Shown in pieces: positions 23,330 through 32,364 of a stretch of DNA of 52,295 nucleotides. The position numbers and the translations under genes are program-made. The first letter of the stretch is position 1; every line of letters begins with the position of its first letter. Under the pieces are notes generated by a model. The model ran no database searches. It had not been told where the DNA came from and saw only the letters and a program-made list of their open reading frames with translations. The stretch is from Ferrimicrobium acidiphilum DSM 19497 (GTDB taxonomy: Bacteria > Actinomycetota > Acidimicrobiia > Acidimicrobiales > Acidimicrobiaceae): the NCBI RefSeq assembly GCF_000949255.1, contig NZ_JXUW01000021.1:1-52295 (forward strand), in the 5' to 3' direction.

Positions 23330-24109
23330 CTAGCCGATGAAGCCGCGGTCGACTGGAATGATCGCTCCGTTGATGCCGCTGGCGGCGTCGGAGGCCAGGA
23401 AGGCGACGACGGCCGCTACGTCGGCTGGGGTGTTTAGAGTGGGATCGAGTTGCTGGGCAAGAAATTCATTGGCTGAGTTGAGTTGATAGACCTGGGCGGT
23501 GGCGGCGAGTAGGGCAGTGTCGGTCGAACCCGGGGCTACTATGTTGATCCGCACGCCCTTTGAGATCTCCTCACGGGCCAAGGCTGCAAGGAAGCCATGT
23601 ACTGCATGTTTGGCTGCGCAGTAGTGTCCGAGTTGTGGGAGTCCCCGCACCCCCGCCGCCGAGGAGATTGCTATGAAGCTTCCACGGGTTTGTCTGAGTG
23701 ATTCCATTGTCGCGCTCGCTAGATATGTAACTCCCCAATAGTCGACATCGAAGATCTCCTGAGCTTGTTCGCGATCGAGTTCGAGCGATGATGTTGATCC
23801 AGCCAGGACGCCAGCGCAGGCTACTACGAGTTGGATCGACCCCCAACGTCGTGTTAACTGTTGAACGTGACTGGTGAGTGCTTCAGAGTCTCGGACATCG
23901 CAAGCGATCGGATGAATATTGTGGTTAGAGATCGCAGCGAGATCATTGTTCGTGGAGAGCGAATAGGGCATGCTCGAGTCAGTGGGCACGTCGATCGCAA
24001 CCACTTGGTAACCGGTGGAGGCTAGTGCCTGAACGCATGCTAGCCCGATTCCCCTCGCTCCTCCGGTAACGATTGCAAGTGGTGATCTCTCTTGAGCGCT
24101 GTCAGTCAC
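23330..24109 (-). CDS. Mycofactocin-type SDR oxidoreductase
   Basis: A 259-residue classical short-chain dehydrogenase with TGGARGIG (dinucleotide loop), a catalytic Ser in AISSAAGVRG and YCAAK. Between strand 2 and the DVRD motif there is a long insertion (IDVPTDSSMPYSLSTNNDLAAISNHNIHPIACDVRD region). That insertion is the hallmark of mycofactocin-coupled SDRs, which keep NAD bound and pass electrons to mycofactocin instead of free NAD. Presence next to mftE supports this. GTG 24109 overlaps the mftE stop (GTGA). The substrate alcohol is unknown. Confidence 0.85.
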   Translation of the reverse strand: MTDSAQERSPLAIVTGGARGIGLACVQALASTGYQVVAIDVPTDSSMPYSLSTNNDLAAISNHNIHPIACDVRDSEALTSHVQQLTRRWGSIQLVVACAGVLAGSTSSLELDREQAQEIFDVDYWGVTYLASATMESLRQTRGSFIAISSAAGVRGLPQLGHYCAAKHAVHGFLAALAREEISKGVRINIVAPGSTDTALLAATAQVYQLNSANEFLAQQLDPTLNTPADVAAVVAFLASDAASGINGAIIPVDRGFIG

Positions 24110-24819
24110 GTGTTGACCTGGTCAAAGGTGCGAACGAGGTCGGCGGCTAGGGCGGCGAGGATGGCGAGCCCCTCTTCGCGGTTCGCTCCACTTGGATCAC
24201 CCAGCACTCCAGTAGTGCTCACTCCTCGGATTCCGTCTGTGGCGAGGATGGCACCCACTGGCGAGAGTGGTCCGTTATACCCTGAGACGGCCTGGGAAAG
24301 CCTCACTAGGTCTGGGCGCAGAGCGAGCATCACGGAGGTTTCGGTACGACCCGCGTGCGCATCCGGTTCCCAGAGGCCTCTAGCATCAGCGGGTAGTTCC
24401 CAGTTGGCGGCGGCCTCAATGAGAACATGAGTCCTCGGCACCCAGAAGGGTGTGCTCGCTTCAAGAAAGGCAGCCAGATTGCCCCCATGGGCGCTTACCA
24501 GCAGCGTGCGTGGTCGAATGCTCAAGTGGCTGGTTATCGCCTTGAGCATGGCTGATAGAAGATTACTACCCATAGAGAGAGTTCCCTGGAAGGAGGTATG
24601 CTCGTCGGATGCGGAGATCGGAATCTGTGGTGCTAGCACCAGCTGCTCCCCGCGCAGACGTACGAGTTCATCCACTAGGGCTGCAGTGATATGGGAGTCG
24701 GTACCTATCGGGAGATGTGGACCATGTTGTTCGACGGATCCGACGGGTATGACCAGCACTCGTTCGTGAATTAGCTCCTCAAACTCAGGTCGTGTCAGGT
24801 CTGCAATCGTGAACGTCAT
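24106..24819 (-). CDS. mftE: Mycofactocin peptidase MftE (creatininase family)
   Basis: A 237-residue creatininase-fold metallopeptidase. Metal-binding residues appear in PVGSVEQHGPHLPIGTDSHI (Glu, His, Asp, His) and SAHGGNLA; PDAHAGRTETSVMLALRPDLV carries a further conserved His and Glu. In mycofactocin biosynthesis MftE cuts MftC-modified MftA to release the Val-Tyr-derived dipeptide. Location 4 kb from mftA and overlapping the SDR supports this over creatinine hydrolysis. ATG 24819 is preceded by GGGGGGCG. It is transcribed opposite to mftABC, so cofactor genes are split over two units. Confidence 0.9.
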   Translation of the reverse strand: MTFTIADLTRPEFEELIHERVLVIPVGSVEQHGPHLPIGTDSHITAALVDELVRLRGEQLVLAPQIPISASDEHTSFQGTLSMGSNLLSAMLKAITSHLSIRPRTLLVSAHGGNLAAFLEASTPFWVPRTHVLIEAAANWELPADARGLWEPDAHAGRTETSVMLALRPDLVRLSQAVSGYNGPLSPVGAILATDGIRGVSTTGVLGDPSGANREEGLAILAALAADLVRTFDQVNT

Positions 24820-25123
24820 CCGCGCCCCCCTTGCTATCGAGAGTAGACGTCGATCGCGCGCTCCCGGCTGTATTCGAACAACGGTGGAGAAGATTTAGGT
24901 TTGCGAGAAGATGCAGGCACAAGCAACAGGGAGTCGTCTAGCAAGAGAAGTAGCTGATATATTTGCTATAAGGAATATGTCAAAGTTTTGTATTCCAACT
25001 GAGCTAGCATAGGTTCAGAGACCACGGTGCGGTTGGCACCAAAGTCAAAAGCTTAGCGTGATTGGTCCCAGGGATGAGGTGCCGGTTGCGTGGTGGTGCC
25101 GGTCTAATGACAGGGAGGTTTTC
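24820..25123. promoter_or_regulatory. Divergent intergenic region mftE / sixA
   Basis: About 300 bp between divergent mftE and sixA. An AT-rich stretch (24955-25015) contains TTGTAT and a loosely matching -10, so a promoter for sixA is likely there, but the hexamers are weak. GGGAGG at 25113-25118 is the sixA ribosome site. No operator or gene is evident. Confidence 0.35.
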
Positions 25124-25639
25124 GTGACGGTCATTCTACTACGACATGCAAAGGCGCGGGCCACAGCTGGGTATGGTGATGATCTCGCCAGAACGTTAGA
25201 CAACGAAGGTCTTGCTCAGGCGCAGGTGTTGGCTGAGGTGGTTGGGGGCGTACTCGCTCGCGAGACGCCGATCAGGATCGTCGCGAGTCCCGCCTTACGT
25301 TGTCAAGCTACCGTCGGTCCGCTAGCTATGAGGTTTGGCATCGAGTCCTTTGAGGACCCACGACTTCTGGAGATGGCCCCGGATGACGAGCTCAGCGAAC
25401 TGGCAAACGTTGCACAGACTGCGGTTGGGGCTTTGGTGTTGTGTGGCCATGCACCAGCGCTCAGCCGCCTCGCACAGATCATGACCGCCTCGCAAGGAGT
25501 TGTTGTGCCGGCAGTTGAACTAGCGCTTGGGATTGCATCCTTTGCATCCTTCGAGTTTCGAGAGGACTCCGGCCGCCGACTAGTCGCGTTGAGTCGTTAC
25601 CCGGCGAGTGATTACCAACGAGTCCGCATCGTTGGTTAG
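25124..25639 (+). CDS. sixA: Phosphohistidine phosphatase SixA-like
   Basis: A 171-residue histidine phosphatase (phosphoglycerate mutase-like fold). The catalytic RHAKA motif is at the N-terminus (VILLRHAKARAT) and the second His is in VLCGHAPALS; IVASPALRCQATVGPL is the typical third block. SixA removes phosphate from phosphohistidine proteins such as ArcB or the PTS protein NPr in E. coli. An HPr gene occurs at 50.3 kb in this window, so a phosphohistidine substrate does exist here. GTG 25124 follows GGGAGG; the longer frame from 25058 is rejected. xseA begins 47 bp downstream. Confidence 0.85.
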   Translation: MTVILLRHAKARATAGYGDDLARTLDNEGLAQAQVLAEVVGGVLARETPIRIVASPALRCQATVGPLAMRFGIESFEDPRLLEMAPDDELSELANVAQTAVGALVLCGHAPALSRLAQIMTASQGVVVPAVELALGIASFASFEFREDSGRRLVALSRYPASDYQRVRIVG

Positions 25640-25686
25640 CCGCCGCTGCCTATATCAGCTAGCTCGGTGCACTAGGATCAACAGCT

Positions 25687-27060
25687 GTGATAGCTGATCC
25701 CGCTCCTGTCTTCTCGGTGGCGAACCTTTGGGAGATGATCGAAGGTAGCCTTGAGCCGTTGATGACCAGTCGCTTCCGACTGAGAGGGACGATCCAAGAC
25801 GTAGCAGTTCGTCGACATCTGTACTGCTTTCTTGCTGATCGAACGCTGGCCACCCAGGTAGCGAAGGTGAATACTGTGATTTTCGCCGCCGACCTTGCTC
25901 GTATCCGCTCGGAGCTGCTTAGTCGAGGATTGGGCGAGCTAGAGAGTGATGTTGAGGTGGTAGCTGTCGGGCGCTTGAGCACGTATCGCCCAGCCGGCAG
26001 GGTAAGTTTCGTCGTCGAGCAGCTTGACTACGATGAGATGCGTCGGCTCGGTAGGCTCGATGTAGAGCGGTTACGAGCCGCTCTGATAGAAGAGGGTCTT
26101 TTTGGGGCCAATAAGGATCGTCCTCTGGCCGCCGTTCCTCTGCGGATTGCGGTTGTTACCTCAGAGGCGGGCACGGTTCAGCATGACTTTACCCGTGTCC
26201 TAGCGCGGAGTGGATATAGGTTCTCCTGGCAACTGTATTCGACTCGAGTAACTGGTACGCAGGCGGCTGACGAGTTGGCCGCGATGGTGAAGCGTGCCGA
26301 TGCCGATGGTCACGATCTGATCGTCCTCCTCCGCGGAGGTGGATCGGAGAGCGAGCTAGCTCTCTTCAATACTGAGGCGGTAGTTCGTTCGGTTGTGAAC
26401 GCTAAGACGCCGGTCTGGTGTGCCATCGGGCATGCCGCAGATGATGTGTTGGTAAATGAAGTTGCCCACCGAGCGCTTGATGTTCCACAGAGCGTGGCGA
26501 CTGCATTGGTCGAACGGGTTGAGGATTATCTGCTTGGCCTTGAGCACACACTCGGTCGAGCTGTTGAGCTTATCGCTGCGAGGTTGCGTGATGAACAGGC
26601 TCACCGGCGTGGCATGGCTGCACGTGTGATAGGTTCATGCCATGCTGGCCTGACACAGTTAAGGGTTGGGCAGGCCGAGCAGTGGGCGAGTTTGGTTCGA
26701 CTTGCCGAGGGTAGGTGCCGTGGTGACGGGGAAGAGGTACGTAGGTTGTCGCAAAGTTTGCGCTCCAACGTTCGGCTGCGTTTGGCCCACGAGCTACCAC
26801 GTCTTTTGGATCAGGGTGAGTTGGCGAAGGCACTGCAACGGCGACTCGAGAGCGAGGCTAGCGATGTTGGGCGAGCACGAGTCTGGCTTGAAACTTATGA
26901 CCCCAGGAAACAGCTGCAATTGGGCTATGCCATAGTGCAGGGGCGCAGCGGCCGATGGCTTACCACCATTTCAGATGTGATGGACGAGCGGTTGGTGACG
27001 GTTCTTATGAGAGACGGTTCTGCAAAGGTGAGACTGGAAGAGGGTGAGGTTCAAACGTGA
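25687..27060 (+). CDS. xseA: Exodeoxyribonuclease VII large subunit
   Basis: A 457-residue XseA. The N-terminal OB fold (residues about 8-110; FRLRGTIQDVAVRRHLYCFLADR) is followed by the catalytic domain: RIAVVTSEAGTVQHDFTRVLARSGYRF, VLLRGGGSESELALFN, PVWCAIGHAADDVLVNEVAHRALDVPQSVATALVE. A long coiled coil follows (residues about 280-420), and the C-terminal DPRKQLQLGYAIVQ block ends it. With XseB it degrades single-stranded DNA to acid-soluble oligonucleotides. It starts at GTG 25687 and overlaps xseB by 4 bp. Confidence 0.95.
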   Translation: MIADPAPVFSVANLWEMIEGSLEPLMTSRFRLRGTIQDVAVRRHLYCFLADRTLATQVAKVNTVIFAADLARIRSELLSRGLGELESDVEVVAVGRLSTYRPAGRVSFVVEQLDYDEMRRLGRLDVERLRAALIEEGLFGANKDRPLAAVPLRIAVVTSEAGTVQHDFTRVLARSGYRFSWQLYSTRVTGTQAADELAAMVKRADADGHDLIVLLRGGGSESELALFNTEAVVRSVVNAKTPVWCAIGHAADDVLVNEVAHRALDVPQSVATALVERVEDYLLGLEHTLGRAVELIAARLRDEQAHRRGMAARVIGSCHAGLTQLRVGQAEQWASLVRLAEGRCRGDGEEVRRLSQSLRSNVRLRLAHELPRLLDQGELAKALQRRLESEASDVGRARVWLETYDPRKQLQLGYAIVQGRSGRWLTTISDVMDERLVTVLMRDGSAKVRLEEGEVQT

Positions 27061-27311
27061 GCGAGGTTGATTGGTTTCATATTGACGACGAGGATTTTCT
27101 GCGAGAGTTGGCGAGTGCCAGCTTTGAGGAGCTTCGAGATGAGAGTCAAACCGTGATCGACCGACTGGCCAGCAGGGAGTTTGGTCTAGATGAGTTGTCG
27201 ATCGTGGTTCGTCGTGTTCGCGCTATGCTCGATGACTGCGATCGCAGGATTAAGGCAGTGGAGTTTGAGATCGCTGAGCTCGATAGCTCGGGATCGGAGC
27301 CATCTCGCTAG
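27057..27311 (+). CDS. xseB: Exodeoxyribonuclease VII small subunit
   Basis: An acidic helical protein of 84 residues. FEELRDESQTVIDRLASREFGLDELSIVVRRVRAMLDDCDRRI fits the XseB helical hairpin that coats the XseA coiled coil. GTG 27057 overlaps the xseA stop (GTGA), which supports the assignment. It has a slightly longer acidic N-terminus than usual. Confidence 0.9.
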   Translation: MSEVDWFHIDDEDFLRELASASFEELRDESQTVIDRLASREFGLDELSIVVRRVRAMLDDCDRRIKAVEFEIAELDSSGSEPSR

Positions 27312-27504
27312 TCCAGAATTGGCATAACGGCGACTGCGATCGTAGTCGGTTTGCTGGGTGTATCTGATAACTTTTATCTCGGCCACCCTTGGATGCAACA
27401 AGACGTGGAGGTCTACTCCGAACACGGGCTATTTAGACCACGGAGGATGTTGTGGCCAATCGATCTCGGATGTTGCCAGTAGCCAGACTAAGCTGGGCGC
27501 CAAA

Positions 27505-27576
27505 GCCCCCGTAGCTCAGGGGATAGAGCAGTGGTTTCCTAAACCATGTGCGCAGGTTCGAATCCTGCCGGGGGCA
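27505..27576 (+). tRNA. tRNA-Arg (anticodon CCT)
   Basis: The sequence folds into a full cloverleaf. Acceptor GCCCCCG pairs with CGGGGGC, D stem GCTC/GAGC, anticodon stem GTGGT/ACCAT with loop TTCCTAA (anticodon CCT, reading AGG), variable GTGC, T stem GCAGG/CCTGC with loop TTCGAAT, and discriminator A. CCA is not encoded. No promoter is obvious; the gene is about 190 bp after xseB. Confidence 0.95.
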
Positions 27577-27689
27577 CGGATATGGCGGTTCGCGCGATTT
27601 GTCTTAGCTGGCTTTCTAGAGCTGTTGTAGGGAAGGTTTTAGATGATCAACCTACTAAATTTCGACTAATTGCGAATCCGAGTCAGCCC

Positions 27690-27811
27690 TTCCGGTGGCC
27701 AACCATCGACTCGCCCTAGTTCTGTCCCTGTGGATAGGGCAGAACACTCAAAGGCGGCTGGAGAGCGAAGACAAAAGAGGTGCATAAAAATGTATATGTA
27801 CTTTGGAGCGG
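27690..27811 (+). mobile_element. IS607-type element end remnant (omega-RNA-like 3' end)
   Basis: About 120 bp matches, in opposite orientation, the left-hand ends of the elements at 6.17 and 32.36 kb. It includes the hairpin with GTTCTG and CAGAAC arms (27719-27746), AAGACAAAAGAGGTGCAT and a terminal GGAGCGG. No coding part of tnpB remains. It lies 110 bp after the tRNA and ends 27 bp before the start of the next gene. Confidence 0.8.
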
Positions 27812-27838
27812 CAAGTATGCACTCGCTAGGCTCGGTTC

Positions 27839-28840
27839 ATGAGAATTCTTGTGATTGGCGGAACCCAGTTCATTGGTAGACATGTAGTGGCTGAACTCTT
27901 GGCCCGCGGAGATGAGGTCACCCTCTTCCACCGTGGTCGCACAAACCCGAGTTTGTTTCCCGAGGTGAGCCATATCCTTGGTGATAGAAACAGTGATCTA
28001 TCTGGTTTGGCTAATGGCGACTGGGATGCGACTATCGACACCTCGGCCTACTTCCCTCGCCAAGTCAAGCTGCTCGCAGAGCATCTCGGAGTGCGTGGAG
28101 GGACGTACGTGCATGTATCGTCGGTATCGGCATATGCTAGCCCGATCGAGGCTGGGTATACAGAGGATGCACCTTTGCAGACGTTGTCAGATCCGACGAT
28201 TGAAGAGGTTACCGGTCAGACCTATGGCGGACTCAAGGCGCTCTGTGAGCTTGAGGCTCAACGAAGTTTTCGACACGTTCCTGTAGCCATAGTCCGACCA
28301 ACCTATGTGGTTGGCCCCTATGACCATACTCAGCGCTTCACGTGGTGGATCGAGATGATAGCTAGAGGCGGAATCTTTTTGGCGCCTGGACCAAAGGAGA
28401 ATCCGTTCCAGGTCATTGACGTTCGTGATCTGGCGGACTTCATGGTCACGCTCGCACACGCTCAGACCGCGGGAACCTACCATACCGTGAGCCCACCCTC
28501 TGGCATAACCTTCGCTGAATTCTTGGAGCTGGTCAAGGCAGTCGTGGGTCCGAGTGACCTAAACCTCGAGTGGGTTGAGCCATCGTTGCTAAGAGAGGTT
28601 GGTGTTAACGAATCTGTCTTCCCACTCTGGGCAGGAGATGATCCTGATCGCAATGTCGGCGCTGCTAACCCGGAGAGGGCCTACGCCGCCGGGCTCGCAC
28701 CCCGGCCGCTAAGAGACACGATAGAGGATACCCATGCTTGGGCTATGGCTGATGGGTTTGATCCACTCCAAGTTCCAGGTTTTGGGTTAAGTCAAGAACA
28801 AGTGAGCGATTTACTTGCCCGTATTGGAGAGACTGCGTAA
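27839..28840 (+). CDS. NAD-dependent epimerase/reductase (extended SDR)
   Basis: A 333-residue protein with an N-terminal Rossmann motif ILVIGGTQFIGRHV (GG-x-x-FIG variant), VSSVSAY with the conserved Ser, and IVRPTYVVGPYD. The usual YxxxK is represented by TYGGLKALCE. It is similar to the CSP41-like and isoflavone reductase-like atypical SDRs in actinobacteria, whose substrates are mostly unknown. ATG 27839 has only a poor ribosome site (CTAGGCTCGG), and the IS607 remnant ends 27 bp upstream, so the native leader and promoter were probably replaced by IS sequence. Confidence 0.85.
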   Translation: MRILVIGGTQFIGRHVVAELLARGDEVTLFHRGRTNPSLFPEVSHILGDRNSDLSGLANGDWDATIDTSAYFPRQVKLLAEHLGVRGGTYVHVSSVSAYASPIEAGYTEDAPLQTLSDPTIEEVTGQTYGGLKALCELEAQRSFRHVPVAIVRPTYVVGPYDHTQRFTWWIEMIARGGIFLAPGPKENPFQVIDVRDLADFMVTLAHAQTAGTYHTVSPPSGITFAEFLELVKAVVGPSDLNLEWVEPSLLREVGVNESVFPLWAGDDPDRNVGAANPERAYAAGLAPRPLRDTIEDTHAWAMADGFDPLQVPGFGLSQEQVSDLLARIGETA

Positions 28841-28936
28841 CTCGGTTTTGCTGTTGATGGGGCCTTCTTTGTCTATTGATGTCACATTTTGTATGCGGCG
28901 ACGAGAGAGCTGAAGACGGGATTAATAATCGGTATC

Positions 28937-30700
28937 TCATGAGTGTGAGTTCTGGTCGTGCTCGGTTGTGAGCGTGAGCCACTCGTCTTCGGCACTCTCG
29001 AGCTCTGCTTGGCAGTGGGCGAGCTCGATTCCGAGCTTGGTGAGCGCTTCGTGGTCGGTCACGCCCTCGAAGGCTAGTGTGAGTCGGTTGCGTTCGTGGG
29101 TCAGTCTGTCGATAGTTGCCTCGAGTTTTTGTAGTCGGAAACGGACCGTACTCGCCGATCTCTTCCGTGCTGGAGTAGCTCGCGCCTGTGGTGCCGATTG
29201 CCGGTTGGATGGACCTGAGGTGAGTGGGCCAGAGTCCCGGTTGGGCCGCGTGCTCGCCATTGCTATCCAGGCGGTGAGACCACCTGGAATCGATTTTACT
29301 TCTCGATCTGCGCATATCAGGATACGGTCGGTAACGCGATCGAGGAATGTGCGATCGTGACTTACCGTTACCAATGCGCCCGGCCAGTCCTCGAGGTAAT
29401 CTTCGAGCGCGCGCATGGTGTCTAGGTCGAGATCGTTCGTAGGTTCGTCTAGAAGGAGGACGTTTGGTCGTGCAGCCAGGACGGTCAGTAGTTGTAGACG
29501 TCGACGTTCCCCACCAGATAGAGTCCCAACCGTTGCCCAGGGGAGCTCGCCGGTGAACCAGAAGCGCTCCATCAAGCGGATGTCAGAGGGATCCCCGGCT
29601 ATACGATGAGGGCCAGCCACTACATCACGAACTCGTGCCGTTGGATCCAGATCAGGGCCATGCTGGGCGTAGTAACCGATTCTGGTGGTCGTACCGGAGT
29701 CAACGCTACCTGATGTTGGTGGTCTCAGGCCGGCCAGAATCTCGAGGAGTGTGGTTTTGCCTGCGCCGTTGGGTCCCACAATTCCCAAGCGTTCACGTGG
29801 ATCAAGACTTAAGGTCACGTTGCTAAATGTTGGAAGCTGACTCTTCGGAAATCGGAAGCCTACTTCCTGAAGCTCTATTACCTTGCTTCCTAGACGAGGA
29901 GTGTCAAAACCGAGATCGATAGCACCAACGCGAGCCGCCTGTTGGGGTCGGGTTTCAATGAGTTGTTTAGCGGCGTCAATTCTCGCCTGCGGCTTGCGGG
30001 TGCGGGCCTTCGCCCCTCGTCTGAGCCATGCGAGCTCACGACGGGCAAGGTTGCGGCGTATCGAGTCTTGTGTCTCGGCCTGGACTTCACGTTCGATACC
30101 GGCCGCGAGATAGGCGGCATAGCCACCATTATGCAGATACGCTTGGCCGCGATCGAGTTCGAGCATCCTGTTGGTCACTCGGTCGAGGAGGTAGCGATCG
30201 TGGCTCACGAGGACGACTGCTCCAGGAAAGCGCGCGAGCCAGGCCTCAAGCCAGGTTACCGCGGCCAGATCGAGGTGATTGGTTGGTTCATCGAGGATCA
30301 ATAGATCTCCCGGTTTACTGAGTACACGCGCAAGCGCTACTCGCTTTACCTGACCCCCCGAGAGCTCAGAGATTTTCATATCGATCGATGTCATCATCCC
30401 TAGTCGATCGAGAATGGCCTCACTTTCCCAGCCGGTCCCAACCAGCTCGCGTACGCTTGCATCCGGGAGATTGTCCTGCTGATCGAGGAGGTTGATGACG
30501 ACGCCTTTACCTCTGCGGACCTCGCCGGCTTCGGGAGATTGCGTCCCGGCGAGGACCCGCAGCAGGGTAGATTTGCCTGTGCCATTGATTCCAACCACTC
30601 CAAGTCGATCTCCATCCGAGATGGTGATCGAGAGGTTTGAAAATAGAACCCTATCGGATCGACTCACAGCGATATTGGCGGCATCAACAAGAATGGTCAC
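28937..30700 (-). CDS. ABC-F family ATPase (Uup-like)
   Basis: A protein of about 587 residues with two ABC ATPase domains and no membrane segments. First domain: GINGTGKSTLLR, LSGGQVKRVALARVL, LLILDEPTNHLDL. Second domain: GPNGAGKTTLLE, LSGGERRRLQLL, VLLLDEPTNDLDLD. The interdomain linker (residues about 220-270) is the highly charged signature of ABC-F proteins that act at the ribosomal E site or in genome stability. The last 60 residues (FRLQKLEATIDRLTHERNRL...AHCQAELESAEDEW) form a coiled coil like the Uup C-terminal domain. GTG 30700 has GGTGGA just upstream; GTG 30709 is an alternative. Confidence 0.92.
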   Translation of the reverse strand: MTILVDAANIAVSRSDRVLFSNLSITISDGDRLGVVGINGTGKSTLLRVLAGTQSPEAGEVRRGKGVVINLLDQQDNLPDASVRELVGTGWESEAILDRLGMMTSIDMKISELSGGQVKRVALARVLSKPGDLLILDEPTNHLDLAAVTWLEAWLARFPGAVVLVSHDRYLLDRVTNRMLELDRGQAYLHNGGYAAYLAAGIEREVQAETQDSIRRNLARRELAWLRRGAKARTRKPQARIDAAKQLIETRPQQAARVGAIDLGFDTPRLGSKVIELQEVGFRFPKSQLPTFSNVTLSLDPRERLGIVGPNGAGKTTLLEILAGLRPPTSGSVDSGTTTRIGYYAQHGPDLDPTARVRDVVAGPHRIAGDPSDIRLMERFWFTGELPWATVGTLSGGERRRLQLLTVLAARPNVLLLDEPTNDLDLDTMRALEDYLEDWPGALVTVSHDRTFLDRVTDRILICADREVKSIPGGLTAWIAMASTRPNRDSGPLTSGPSNRQSAPQARATPARKRSASTVRFRLQKLEATIDRLTHERNRLTLAFEGVTDHEALTKLGIELAHCQAELESAEDEWLTLTTEHDQNSHS

Positions 30701-30790
30701 GACATCCACCGTAGGGGATATGGAGCTGCTGATGGTTCGCCGTGTATGCCGACGTTTAAAACGGTGATGGTTTTCTTAGGAACTTGGCTG

Positions 30791-32272
30791 CTAGCCATTC
30801 ATGCCGGTGCTGCTTGAACCTGCCTCGGGGAGTGGTTGTTCTGAGTCGGCGTTGTTGCCATCGAATATGTAACTGCGTTTCACCCGTCGCAATGTGACCA
30901 ACACGAAGAGCACCCCGGCGAGCAGGAGCACAACTAGCGTTTGATCGATTCCGACTCCGATCGCTCTGGGGCCGTAGATGAAGAATGCCACCAGGAGTGC
31001 GCCCATGATACTCCCGGAGAAGATTGCGCCTATCAGCAACCACCGATGTTGGTGGGGTTGAAATTGGACGTCAGGAAGCTTTTTATGTCCAACTGTCAAA
31101 AAGATGACCGCTGTTAGTATGTCAAAGAAAAACTCCGCAAGCAGGAAAAAGCCAGCTGCGGAGAGCACGAGGTTGAAAAAACTACCCAGGGAAGATACGA
31201 ACAACTGCACCGCCACGACTACCAACGTAAGACTAAGAACCGCAAGCGTGGCGATGTGGGGGACGTGGCGTTTACTCAGCTTGCCGAACGCCTGTGGAAT
31301 GAGCTGCTCGCGCCCCATTGAATAGAGGGCTCTAGTCAGGATATAGGTGGTAAGCCAGAGTCCTCCGGCTGTTGAGGCGAGAATCGGCACAAGGATTACC
31401 CAGTGTGCGGACGGTAGTACTCGCTGAGCCCAGAGGGCAAGAGGATCGGCGTCGCTGTGCGATGCCAGCAGCTTCATTGGAGTCTCTGAGAAGATCAGCG
31501 GATACAGGATTGCATAAAACACCAGGGCGAGGAAGGCACCGACGATCCCGCTGATGCCAGGGTCTTGACGTGGCTTCTCTGACTCTTCGGCGGCGTAGGA
31601 GTCGATCTCCCAGCCGTCCAAAATGGTAGCTGCGACGACGGCGACAACCAACATGCCGCCAACGGGGAGCGTTCCGAAGTGTATCCCGACTGAAGTCGCA
31701 TGGAGTCGAGAGAGGCCGAGAATCCCAAAGCCTATCAGTGATACCATCTCGAGGGCGAAGAAGGCCTTGGTGATCTGGGCTGTTGGCTTGGAGCCAAGGA
31801 GCAATGGAACTGCTGCGAATGCGACCCAAAATATGGTTACCAGAATGGTTACGATGTTGCTTGGGTGGTAATGAGGAGCTACCAGCGCGAGCGTATACGT
31901 CGCTGCTGGGATGGCGATCGGTGGAATTGAGAAAAAGTAGGCCAGAATCAGGATCCATGCTTGGTACTGCGATACCCTGCGACCCATCACGCGAGATGAC
32001 CAATGGTAGGAGGCCCCTGAGTTAGGGAAATGTCGATTGAGGAGCCTGAATACGAACGATGCGATGATGAATGGGATCGCTAAGATGGCGATCGCTGGTA
32101 ACGCCCACCAACCTGCATCGGCGGCCATAACGCCACCGGTGGCTGCCACCGAAAACACGGGGCCAATGCTCGATATTGATAGTGGGAACAGGTCAAGCAA
32201 GCTAAAGACTTGGCGCATCTTACGTGGTTGTTCCTGCGCTGGTGTTGGCTGCGGAGTTAGTTGGTCGCTCAT
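30791..32272 (-). CDS. APC-family amino acid/polyamine permease
   Basis: A 493-residue transporter with about 12 membrane helices. The first helix region LLDLFPLSISSIGPVFSVAATGGVMAADAGWWALP contains the unwound Gly-rich substrate site of APC proteins. FPNSGASYHWSSRVMG and ATILDGWEIDSYAAEESEKPRQDPG are the other family landmarks (GWE and the following acidic loop). The C-terminal tail is hydrophilic. The transported amino acid is not evident. It follows an IS607 element that sits immediately upstream (element end 85 bp before the start), so its promoter may derive from IS sequence. Confidence 0.9.
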   Translation of the reverse strand: MSDQLTPQPTPAQEQPRKMRQVFSLLDLFPLSISSIGPVFSVAATGGVMAADAGWWALPAIAILAIPFIIASFVFRLLNRHFPNSGASYHWSSRVMGRRVSQYQAWILILAYFFSIPPIAIPAATYTLALVAPHYHPSNIVTILVTIFWVAFAAVPLLLGSKPTAQITKAFFALEMVSLIGFGILGLSRLHATSVGIHFGTLPVGGMLVVAVVAATILDGWEIDSYAAEESEKPRQDPGISGIVGAFLALVFYAILYPLIFSETPMKLLASHSDADPLALWAQRVLPSAHWVILVPILASTAGGLWLTTYILTRALYSMGREQLIPQAFGKLSKRHVPHIATLAVLSLTLVVVAVQLFVSSLGSFFNLVLSAAGFFLLAEFFFDILTAVIFLTVGHKKLPDVQFQPHQHRWLLIGAIFSGSIMGALLVAFFIYGPRAIGVGIDQTLVVLLLAGVLFVLVTLRRVKRSYIFDGNNADSEQPLPEAGSSSTGMNG

Positions 32273-32364
32273 GCGTTCACTTTCTGCTACCTGTGCTTGC
32301 TGTTCATGGGTGACGTTTCAACACTAATTGCGAACTGTTTGCAACATACTGCTATTCCGCTCCG

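Noticed and set aside
24106-24819. Creatininase in creatinine catabolism
   Set aside because: Context with mftABC and a mycofactocin-type SDR favours MftE; no creatine pathway genes are seen.
27358-27630. Plus-strand ORF of 90 codons
   Set aside because: It runs through the tRNA-Arg cloverleaf and has no ribosome site.
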